A stretch of DNA of 64,000 nt from Lethocerus indicus. Lineage: Eukaryota; Arthropoda; Insecta; Hemiptera; Belostomatidae. Each line of letters starts with the position of its first letter. Position 1 is the first letter of the stretch. The DNA lies in NCBI GenBank assembly GCA_019843655.1, contig JACDQD010000009.1:625750-689749 (forward strand), given 5' to 3'. The notes beneath the pieces are model-generated. The model had not been told where the DNA came from and ran no database searches. It worked only from the letters and a program-made list of their open reading frames with translations. Below, piece after piece: positions 11,485 to 21,317 of this stretch. Both the position numbers and the translations under genes were made by a program.

Positions 11485-11660
11485 CAGAAACCACCACGTA
11501 CCGGTTTTTTTTGAAAACCGTCCAAAAAGCGCCGAAAGTGATTGGACACAGCGCTACTGAAGACGGGGGGCGAGCGGCCGAAGAGACCTGTCTAGCCGAA
11601 CCGCCGGCTCTCACCTTGACAATGGAAACGCTCGCTTTAGAGACCGGTTTTTTTTGAAAA
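11160..11660. mobile_element. FBm copy interrupted by (TA)n
   Basis: AAGACCGGTTTC and GCTACTGAAGACGGG.AGCGAGC flank a TA run at about 11420-11480. A second pair of arms follows at 11545-11600, and a TTGACAATGGAAACG block near 11615 recurs at 10045. Confidence 0.5.
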
Positions 11661-12139
11661 CCGTCCAAAACGAAGTACGATACAAATCTACGTACGACTA
11701 CAGTGTGTGTGTGTGTGTGGGCCTTATTATCCCGTTTGTATTTTTAGCGCTTTCAGTTCTAAAAGTGTTCCGTTTTCTCGTCTCCTCCACATTTAAAGTG
11801 TCCACTCAGAGAGATGGAGGGGCCCCACTTGTTGTTTTTTTTTTTTTTTTTTTTCTCTCTCCGAGTTGTGATCATCAATTGGGCTCGTTGAAGCTCGTCA
11901 TTGAGGCGGCGGCGGCGGCGGCAAACGCGGGTGTTTTATTGATATTTGAGGCCCACACACACACACAAACACAGACAACAACCGGGCCTTAATGCCAATT
12001 GTAACATTGGGCGATACGAGTCTGAAAATTATTTTCAATACGACGAAAGTTTTCCAGCGTAAATTCGACGCCAATTAGATTTTCGTGGCGTTTTGTTGAC
12101 GCCATAAAATCTGTGTCATATTTCATGCCAATTTCATGA

Positions 12140-12254
12140 CAATTTGACACGATGTATTTCCGGTCTTGAGGAGTTCCTCAATCTCAAGAGGGGGGGGGGG
12201 GAATCGAAAATTTCGGCCAGAAAAGTGGCCGGAGAATTGTTGTCGATAATATCG

Positions 12255-12313
<59 letters not shown>

Positions 12314-12380
12314 TAAAATTTGCTTTTTCTGGCGAAATAAAACGAACAACAGAGTCAAAATGTCGATCACTTTTGGGGTA
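12140..12380 (+). mobile_element. MarC copy with internal (TA)n expansion
   Basis: The C-terminus-coding part (12150-12255) and the terminal TGTCGATCACTTTTGGGG are separated by a TA run at 12257-12307, exactly where other copies have only TATATATA. Confidence 0.7.
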
Positions 12381-12419
12381 CCCCTAATTAATAATTGGTC
12401 ATAAAAGATGAGATGGTGG

Positions 12420-12600
12420 TTCGTGGTCTTTCGCTAGACCGGTTTCTTCGGCCGCTCGCCCCCCGTCTTCAGTAGCGGCGCCAGTGTCACTTCCGCCACT
12501 TCGGCACTTGCAATAGTGCTACTGAAGACGGGGGGGGGGGCGAGCGGCCGAAGAAACCGGTCTAGCGAAAGACCACGAACCGCCGGCGAGTGGAGACTAC
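12420..12600. mobile_element. FBm copy
   Basis: Left arm TCTTTCGCTAGACCGGTTTC, spacer with CACTTCGGCACTTGC, right arm GCTACTGAAGACGGGGG and GGCCGAAGAAACCGGTCTAG. A further TA run follows at 12655-12701. Confidence 0.65.
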
Positions 12601-12652
12601 GAAATCTACGGTCTTTCTACAAATTTCTGGCGGTTTATACGGATTTTGACGG

Positions 12653-12707
<55 letters not shown>

Positions 12708-13536
12708 TCTTTGGTATGTCAGAGAGAAAGACTTAAGCCGCCCAAAACAAAGTCCCACAGCCCAAAAAAAACAATAACATTACCGAGAAACATACCGAAA
12801 ACAACGTGTCAAACAATTGTTTGAATGAACATAAAGATATCGAAACAACAACATGCCTAAATAACAACAATAGTCGTGACAACCTGTTGGGGAAAGTTAC
12901 AACAACAATAATAATAATAATAATAATAAGCGAAAACTTAAAATTGGCATTAACTGTATCAAAACAGCCTTGGACTTATGAGGCGCTGTTAGCAGAGAGA
13001 GAGAGACACTTAAACTTGACAGTAAGTGCGGGGCTTCACGTCGACCGTAACACTTAATTAACCCACTTAATAGGCCGGTTTGTAAAAAGAAAAAAAAAAC
13101 TCATAATAAAGCGTTCGGCAGCGCTGAAAATACACTTTTCGTTACGCCCATTATACGTTTTTAAATTCTTAAGAATATTCGTCGTCGAGTAATTTTTTAT
13201 ACTGAAATCTATTGATTCTACACCGCATTCTATTTTGGTCATTCACCACAGCTTTCGGTGGCGAAAAACCTCTCGCTACTGAAGACGGGCGGCCGAAACC
13301 GGTCTGGCGAAAGACGACCGCCGAGAGAGGCGACACAAACAGAAACAAATCTATAGAAAACCATAAAATGACCATAGAATGGACCCGTAAAACTCGATTT
13401 CTTTACGACACATTCTATTAATTTGAATAATTCTACTCCATAGATTTCATTTCGTCGTTCGCCCATTTTCTGCGCCAATTCGTGCGCTAAAATTGAAATG
13501 AAAACGCGAATTTTGTCCAAATAATAGAAAAATTTG

Positions 13537-13690
13537 ATAAGATGTATTTCGGTCTTGAGGAATTCCTCAAGTGATCGGAGAGTTGTTGTCGATAATATCG
13601 GTGAATATATATATATATATAGTAGATTAATAATTAAAGTTTGTTAATGAATTCCAAAGTCAGAATGTTGATTACTTTTGGGGCTACCAC
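13537..13690 (+). mobile_element. MarC copy flanking the foldback-like element (left)
   Basis: It carries TTTGATAAGATGTATTTCGG through AATGTTGATTACTTTTGGGG and has lost the AATTTGCCGGAAAAG segment. Confidence 0.65.
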
Positions 13691-13897
13691 TAATATAATG
13701 AGTGGGTGAATGAAATTTTAAAAATATTGGCTTAAAGCCAGTAGGGCTTCAGAGCTAAGTCCGTGGTGCTGCTGGTCCGAAGAATTTTTTATGAGTTTTT
13801 ATGATTAAATGAGTTTTATGCAGAATAAAAGGCCTTGCGCCAGAAACCGGTCTAGCAATAGACAATGGACAAATAGGAAAGATTATCCTATCCTAGT

Positions 13898-14725
13898 ATG
13901 CTTTCAAAGTGTCCTCTCAAAGTATCGTCTCAAAGTGTCCTCTCAAAGTATTCTCTCAAAGTATTCTCTCAAAGTATCCTCCCAAAGTATTCTCTCAAAG
14001 TATTCTCTCAAAGTATTCTCTCAAAGTATCCTCTCAAAGTATCGTCTCAAAGTACCCTCCCAAAGTATTGTCCCAAAGTATTCTCTCAAAGTATCCTACG
14101 AAAGTATCCTCTTAAAGTATCCCCTAAAGTATCCTCTCTCTCTCCCAAAGTATCCTCCCAAAGTATTGTCCCAAAGTATTCTCTCAAAGTATCCTACGAA
14201 AGTATCCTCTTAAAGTATCCTCCTAAAGTATCCTCTCAAAGTATTCTCTCAAAGTATCGTCTCAAAGTACCCTCCCAAAGTATTCTCTCAAAGTATCCTA
14301 CGAAAGTATCCTCTTAAAGTATCCCCCTAAAGTATCCTCTCAAAGTATCGTCTCAAAGTATCCTACGAAAGTTTCCTCTTAAAGTGTCCTCCCAAAGTAT
14401 CCTCTCAAAGTATCCTCCCAAAGTATTGTCCCAAAGTATCCTCTCAAAGTATTGTCCCAAAGTATCCTCTCAAAGTATAATCTCAAAGTATACTCTCAAA
14501 GTATTCTCTCAAAGTTTTCTCTCAAAGTATCCTCCCAAAGTATTGTCCCAAAGTATCGTCTCAAAGTATCCTACGAAAGTATCCTCTTAAAGTGTCCTCC
14601 CAAAGTATCCTCTCAAAGTATTCTCTCAAAATATCCTCCCAAAGTACCCTTCCGAAGTGTCCTCTCAAAGAATCCTCCCAAAGTATCGTCTCAAAGTATG
14701 CTACGAAAGTATCCTCTCAAACTGA
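13898..14725 (+). repeat. 13-bp minisatellite (CAAAGTATNNTCT type)
   Basis: The consensus is close to CAAAGTATTCTCT with variants CAAAGTATCCTCC and CAAAGTATCGTCT, roughly 60 units. Because 13 is not a multiple of 3, all three frames read a 13-residue pattern, giving long but meaningless reading frames. Confidence 0.95.
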
Positions 14726-15327
14726 AATAGTACTACTCACATTTCAGACGCAGAATCCCACGCTGTGTGTGTCCTCCGAACGAATTTCTTTAAAAAACTG
14801 AAAATGACACCCGACAACTTACTTGAAAACCGTCAAAACTGTAAAGTGGCCTGTAGTGGCACTATAATAGTGCGGCTCACACTCACTCTCACTGGACAGA
14901 GTAAAGTGCGGCAGAGTGGCCGGCCACCGCCACTCAGAATCGGCATTCCATCCCTACCACACACCGTACATAGGGCCCCCCCCACTACCACCACTACATC
15001 TAGTGCTTCTATATATATATATATATATACATGTATCTATTTAGGTATACTACGGCGCTCTCCTCCTCCCCAACGCCCAAGAGACACAACTTGAAACAGC
15101 GATGACACACTTTCCATCCGCCACTCTGTTACAGACATTAACAACAGCACTGAAAGTTTCGTCACGTTTCTGTGTCTCTCGCTAGACCGGGGTTGGGGTG
15201 GGGGTTTCGGCCGCTCGCCGTCTTCAGTAGCGCTGTGTGTTAGTCACTGTTAACTACTTTGGATTTTTTTTTTTTTTTGGGGTGTCACTGTCACTTGTAC
15301 TCTAAGTGACATTACAACACTTCGCCT

Positions 15328-15383
<56 letters not shown>

Positions 15384-15398
15384 GGTTCATCTGGAGAG

Positions 15399-15672
15399 GA
15401 TATTTGAGAGAATACTTGAATGACATGAGAGGATACTTTGAAACGATACATAGACGATACTTGAGAGGATACTTGAAACGATACATCGAGACGATACTTG
15501 AGAGGATACTGTGAAACGATACTGAGACGATACTTTGAGAGGATACTGTGAAACGATACTTCGAGACGATACTTTGAGAGGATACTGTGAAACGATACTT
15601 CGAGACGATACTTGAGAGGATACTTTCGATACATCGAGACGATACTTTGAGAGGACACTTTGAAAGCATACT
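15399..15672 (-). repeat. 13-bp minisatellite, inverted arm
   Basis: ACTTTGAGAGGAT and ACTTCGAGACGAT units are the reverse complement of the left array, but the array is about a third as long and is diverged (GTGAAACGATACT). Confidence 0.92.
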
Positions 15673-15881
15673 TGTGATAGGAAAATTTTTCCTATTTGTC
15701 CATTGTCTATTGCTAGACCGGTCTTTCTGGCGCAAGGCCTTTTATTCTGCATAAAACTCATTTAATCATAAAACTCATAAAAATTCTTCGGACCAACAGC
15801 ACCACCAGTGACTTAGCTCTGAAGCCCTACCGGCTTTAAGCCGATATTTTTAAAATTTCATTCACCCACTCATTATATTAG

Positions 15882-15962
15882 AGGTACCCCCCAAAAGTAA
15901 TCGACATTTTGACTTTGGAATTCACTTTATTTTGCCAGGAAAATAAACTTTAATTATTAGTC

Positions 15963-16014
<52 letters not shown>

Positions 16015-16110
16015 TCACCGATATTATCGACGAAAACTGCCACTTTTCCGGCAAATTTTCGATTCCCCCCCCCTCATCCCTTGAGGAACTCCTCAAGACC
16101 GAAATACAGA
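15882..16110 (-). mobile_element. MarC copy flanking the foldback-like element (right)
   Basis: It starts CCCCCCAAAAGTAATCGACA, contains a TA run at 15967-16010 and ends in GAACTCCTCAAGACCGAAATAC, opposite in orientation to the left copy. Confidence 0.65.
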
Positions 16111-16175
16111 TAAAAGACACTATAATTATGAACGTTAATATGAAACGAATATTTAATGTTATTGAACAAGATATA

Positions 16176-16228
<53 letters not shown>

Positions 16229-16559
16229 GAAAAACAATTTTCGCTTTCAGATAAGAGAAACAACCGTCGAAATTGATAATCAGATGACACTTGTGTGTCA
16301 TTTTTGACATATATATATATATATATATATATATGACATAAGCACTTAAAGTAATGTCGATGACCCATAATAGGTTGTCTACGTCGTGAAACAGTTTGCC
16401 TGCGTTGCAAATCTGCATATTGGAAACGGAAATCGGGCAGACGCGACGCCGCTATAAAGTGCACACGTCAAGTGCATTAAAAGTGTTACCTTGACTTTAT
16501 ATAGGATCTGCTCAGTGGGGTTGGGGGTGGGGGTTTAGGTCCGTGTCGGTTCAAAACAC

Positions 16560-16810
16560 TCAATTACGGTTTTAATTATACCGGTTTCGGCCGCTCTTCA
16601 GCCGCATCTTCAGTAGCACTTTGGATGTTTTTTTCCTGTGGCCAATATCCTCACCGCCCACTGTCACTTGGACTCAAACCCGAGATAATAATAACAAGGC
16701 ACGTCTATGATCGACAGACGACCACCACAGTACAAGTGACTACTGAAGATTGGGCGAGCGGCCGAAACCGGTCTCGGAATAGACTAAACCGTCTTTAGCA
16801 GACGGAGAAT
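16560..16810. mobile_element. FBm copy
   Basis: Arms CGGTTTCGGCCGCTCTTCAG and GGCGAGCGGCCGAAACCGGTCT surround a 150-bp spacer. A further truncated right arm is at 16870-16915. Confidence 0.6.
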
Positions 16811-16917
16811 AGCAAAATTACACTACATCATAGCTATATGAATAGTTAAATGGGGAATATATTTTCCGAACGCTACTGAAGACTGCGCGCCGCCAAAACC
16901 GGTCCGGTAATAGACCA

Positions 16918-16975
<58 letters not shown>

Positions 16976-17261
16976 TAAATAATTAAATTCTATTTAATTT
17001 CGACGTTTCGTTTTCAATTTGGCCCCGATCAAAATGCCGTCTTTTCCTCGTTTTCTGTTTGTTCTCGTCCTCAAAATTGGCGCACGTGTCCGCCCCAATT
17101 GTTCTCTTATCGGTGAACAGAAATCGTTTTTCATTCATTTTTTCCCCTTTTTTTCGAAGGACAATTTTTTACTTTTCAGTCCGCTGTTGAAAAACACAGA
17201 GACGGAGGGGGATAATAAAGTGTTCTCTGTGTGCACTTAATTGGGCGCGAGACACTTTTCC

Positions 17262-17364
<103 letters not shown>

Positions 17365-17686
17365 TAAGGACAGAAGACTCAGAAAGGAGAGTACCCTTTC
17401 CGAAAGAGTACTTTCCAATGATCCAAAAGACGGACAGCCAAAACCAAAATTTTGATTTATCGGGACAACGGATTACAAATTGAGCCTTATTTTGTATATT
17501 ACAGCCTTACCTGTATATTTTTGTGGTCTCCAGATACAGTAGATTTCCTCTGTCTCTCTTTCGCTAGACCGGTTTCTGCCGCTCGCCATCTTCAGTAGCG
17601 GCGCGGTGTCAGCCACTTTTTGGACGTTTTCCGGGGCGGACATCGACACTGCCCACTGTCCCACTGTGAAACACAATAACAAGACA

Positions 17687-17726
<40 letters not shown>

Positions 17727-17729
<3 letters not shown>

Positions 17730-18293
17730 GGAGTGGTCCAAAAAAATGTATCCACCGTTTAACAGTCCATAACTCGCAAACTAATTGACGGAGTTGTCTC
17801 ATTTTTGGTACGTGTTATAGTTTGTAGTTGGGGCAATAGCGCCGTACAAGTGTTGTATTCAGTTTTGTGTCAGATGAGACAGTGGCCACAGATAGTCAGT
17901 GTTCTGTTGTGTCAGTTGTATACCCCGTTGTGTGTTACTCGTAGTAGACGTGGCCGGAGCAACGCTTAGAATCGGATGAATTCAAGTCCAGTTTTGAAGT
18001 GCGGTATTTTAAGTAGGAAAACATTAAAATGAGGTTCAACGTCGACGGCGGAAATGAGTATCACAGACAGAGCCGACAGTCAGTAGTCGGTGGTGCTGCA
18101 TGCAGTTGGGCTGCATCGTTTCTCTGTCTGTGCGGATGTTAATAACGGTGACAATTTCAAACACCTACAGCTATGATATATCTTCAAGTCGGACTTTAAG
18201 CTACACTTTCACCGAAAATTAGACACAACTCCGTCAATCAGTTTCCGAGTTATGGACTGTTAAAGGGTGGATACATTTTTTTGGACCACTCTC
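17727..18293. mobile_element. Non-autonomous mariner-like element (family MarG), complete
   Basis: Terminal inverted repeats of about 60 bp start GGAGTGGTCCAAAAAAATG and end CATTTTTTTGGACCACTC, with TA at both outer borders; the left border is a (TA)n run. The 570-bp body has no intact transposase. MarG is my label. Confidence 0.8.
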
Positions 18294-18708
18294 TATACAT
18301 TCAGCTATACATTCAGTCACGCCTATTATCGATTGGCGGACTTTATTTGAGGGTAATAACCGACAAGGGGATACTTTAAATAAACCCCCCCCCCCAAAAA
18401 AAAAAAATATATTTAATCCCGAGTCTCCTAACGGACTCTGTTATCCTCCGAGCCCGAAAGCTGATAGGGCTTATCTATGGTTTCGAGTCATCCTCTTTGA
18501 TGAGTTTATCTTTTGAAAGCCAATTTTCCGAAGATAAAGACCCTTTTTCCCACCGATTCTATAAGAGAATTGTAACGTTTTTTTTTTGGGGCCCCGAAAA
18601 TCATGACGCTTCCAGTCAATTTTGTAGACGTTGTAGATTTCCCACGTATTTTTCATTTCATTTTAAGTCTAATTTCTAACAATTTCACCCGTTGAAACAT
18701 CACTTTTT

Positions 18709-19260
18709 TTAACCCTTTGCACTCGTATGTCGCCATACAGACGACATAATACATTTTGTCGGTACCATACATTACAAATTATAAAATATATGTTTCATTT
18801 ATTGAAATATCCCATTTATCTTAATTAATTCAATCGATTTAGTAATAAATAGATGAATTTGAATAGGCATCTTTATATAAGGATTTATTCGCACGCAGAA
18901 TTTTACGTTCGAATCTGTATTTTAGATTATTTTTCAAATCAATTTCACACATGTCGGTTTTTTACTATTTCTATTAACTGATTCTATAAAATGATCAATT
19001 TAATACGTAAGTACAGTACTTGAATAACCTGAAAATCAAAAATAAAAAAAAATCTGTTTTACGTTACGCGACATTTCAATTTATAATTTTATATCAGTCT
19101 CGATTAATGAAAATATGAAGATATATACGAATTTCTAGGAAAATGAATTGTGGACCATTTTAATTAAACCGAATGTTCAATTTATAACTTAAAGTAATAA
19201 AAATGGATTTATCACCTTATCATCAAATCATTCGTGTTTAGTGTTGAAAACTTTTTAACC
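18709..19260. other. AT-rich stretch beginning with a piggyBac-type end; no gene seen
   Basis: TTAACCCTTTGCACTCG at 18709 is the TTAA-plus-CCCTTTGC terminus usual in piggyBac-related elements. A matching right end was not found, so this may be a solo or eroded end. The remaining sequence is AT-rich without a supported gene. Confidence 0.35.
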
Positions 19261-19355
19261 CGGTTTTAGCCACAATTGTGTACACAGTATAGACAGATTT
19301 TTTCTTTTTTCTTTTTTCAATATCGCCAAAACGGGATTGTATATAGGGCAGGGGC

Positions 19356-19559
19356 CCTAACCTAACCTAGTTAGGTTAGGTTAGGTTAGGTTAGGTTAGG
19401 TTAGATTAGGTTAGGTTAGGTTAGGTTAGGTTAGGTTAGGTTAGGTTAGGTTAGGTTAGGTTAGGTTAGGTTAGGTTAGGTTAGGTTAGGTTAGGTTAGG
19501 TTAGGTTAGGTCAGGTTAGGTTATAGGTTAGGTTAGGTTATAGGTTAGGTTAGGTTAGG
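19356..19559 (+). repeat. Interstitial telomere-type (TTAGG)n array
   Basis: About 38 TTAGG units, nearly perfect, with a few TTATAGG and TCAGG variants. At the left they meet CCCTAACCTAACC in opposite orientation across CTAG. GGGCCC lies at both outer borders. TTAGG is the ancestral arthropod telomere unit. Confidence 0.95.
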
Positions 19560-20500
19560 GCCCTTCGCAAAGGGCCGATACAATTTCACGAAAAATCGAC
19601 AAAACTAAGATCGCCCAAATTTGGCCGGCGACAAAAAAAGTGACGACTCGAAAATAGAATAATTACTGTAATTTGTCCCCACTTTGTGAAATCGTTTTTA
19701 AAACCGAAAACGACAGACAGCGTCCTTCGAATATATCAAATCGTGTCGCTAAAAGTAGGACGAAAATTTTCGTCGTCGCGACGAAAATTTCAAGGTTTTT
19801 ACGCAAAACGAAAAGACGTATTAATATTTGAAAATACCTTAAAATTCGATATTGTGTAAAATTTACAACAGGAGTCGCAATGCAACGACGTATATAAAAA
19901 TGATTTCGGCGAAAGTAATTCAATCTAGCGTTTTATTCGAAACTGCCCGGAAAAGAAATTTCCCGTTTTAAGACATTTTTGCAAAAATTTTTTTTCGAGA
20001 ATTAATTTCGCAAAATCAAAATATAGAACGAGGTCGACGGATGAAAATTTACAAAAATTGTCGTGGATCTAAGATTCAACGAACGCGGCCGGACTTAAAC
20101 CAAATATCAAAAAAATATTCGAGAACAAAAAACGCGTCGAATTTTAACGAACGAATAAAACTATTTCCCTTAATAATATCCTTATACGTAGTAATTGGAA
20201 TTGCATTTTCTTTTTCCCTTTTAAGAATTTTTTCTCCGGCATTATTGTTATTATAGCGTGTAAAAAATAATTATATTAATTTTTAATAATATTCGTACTA
20301 TATTTAGGTTACATTCGAATGCGCGGGACGCGTAAAAAAATTTTATTTCGAAAATTGCCGACCCCCGGTATTTTGGGCGTCGCAAAATTGAACCGTGGCC
20401 GGCGAAATTTCTCATTATTTTTTAAATATTGTTTTACTCTCCAAGAATTGTGGCAAATTCAAATCTTGCGTTAATTTTGGGACACCCTGTATATATATAT
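19560..20500. other. AT-rich intergenic DNA; no gene seen
   Basis: Only short frames occur. The sequence contains repeated CGAAAATTT-type words but no recognised element. Confidence 0.5.
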
Positions 20501-20604
20501 AAAATTCAACTGTCTTTGTGTCGAAGTCTACTTGTTGTACATCGGGGTCGCAACTTAGACTTGGAGTTTGTATTAGCATATTGATGTAGGATAAAATTGA
20601 AAAA

Positions 20605-21317
20605 TGTTTTATTTTGGAGATTGTATGTTGCTGTTGTTGTTGTTGTTGTGTTGGGGGCGGTAGTGTCCGTGCCTCGGATGTTGTCCGTCCAGGAGGGCTT
20701 TGTAGAGTCTGTCCAGTGCCGGGGGCAGACCCGCCCCCGGGCTCTCCTTCTTCGTCTTGTCGAAGTCCGGCAGGGGCGGGGCTTCGGGAGGCCACGCCCT
20801 CGACGCCGCCTGCTGCTCCTCCTCCTCCTCCTGCTCGTCCTCGTCGCTCTCAGAGTCCTGGTTCCTGCACCGCTCGTCCTCCTCCTCCTCCTCCTGTCCG
20901 GAGGAGGCGACCGCCAGGGTCGTGTTGTTGTTGATGATGAACTGGAGTGTTATCGGCCTGTGTCGGCACTCTTCGCCAGTTTCGCCGCCTCTGGCCCCGC
21001 CCCCCCCTCTCTGGCCACGCCCCAGCACCGGGCCCCGCCCAATCCTCCTCCTCCTGGCCACGCCCCAGCACCAGGCCCCGCACACTCCTTGGCCACGCCC
21101 CCAGCACCGGCCGCCCCGCCCCTCCTTGGCCACGCCCCCGCACCCGCTGACTCCTCCTTCCTCTTCGTCCTGGACCCCTCGGCCGGGCACATGTACCTGG
21201 AGGCCGCCTCCGCCGCCCTCCCCTGTACCCGGTGGCCATCTCCCGCAGGTCCTTCGCCCCCAGCACTCTCACCCTGTACTCCCAGTCCTCGGACAGCGCG
21301 CACCTCCCTGTCGGCAT
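20605..21317 (-). CDS. Coding-like GC-rich block, possible later exon
   Basis: The acceptor-like CCGACAG|GG near 21310 precedes CALSEDWEYRVRVLGAKDLREMATGYR. A one-base shift then leads to RAAEAASRYMCPAEGSRTKRKEE. After a GC minisatellite, a third frame gives ITLQFIINNNTTLAVASSG, Glu tracts, PPLPDFDKTKKESPGAGLPP and an Asn-rich end. Frame switching and simple repeats make the exact structure uncertain. It may belong to the gene at 22366-24130 or to a separate gene. Confidence 0.4.

Larger units (their letters stand above)
13690..15882. mobile_element. Foldback-like element with 13-bp minisatellite arms
   Basis: Terminal blocks of about 200 bp are inverted copies: TATAATGAGTGGGTGAATGAAA at 13695 mirrors TTTCATTCACCCACTCATTATA near 15860, and TTTTATGCAGAATAAAAGGCC is mirrored near 15745. 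Inside them lie 13-bp repeats on opposite strands (13898-14725 and 15399-15672), around a 660-bp centre with TA runs and an FBm fragment. The palindrome extends outward into inverted MarC copies (13537-13690 and 15882-16110). The architecture resembles Drosophila FB elements. No transposase is seen. Confidence 0.7.

Noticed and set aside
11396..11668. Frames with long Ile-Tyr repeats here and at many other places
   Set aside because: Any (TA)n run reads as Ile-Tyr; none continues into conserved sequence.
13809..14801. Long overlapping open frames over 13898-14725 (Ser/Lys/Tyr/Gln-rich)
   Set aside because: They are translations of a 13-bp minisatellite; all three frames give the same pattern, so no protein is implied.
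13898..15672. CRISPR-like array of short regular repeats
   Set aside because: The repeats are contiguous 13-mers without unique spacers, in a eukaryotic setting.
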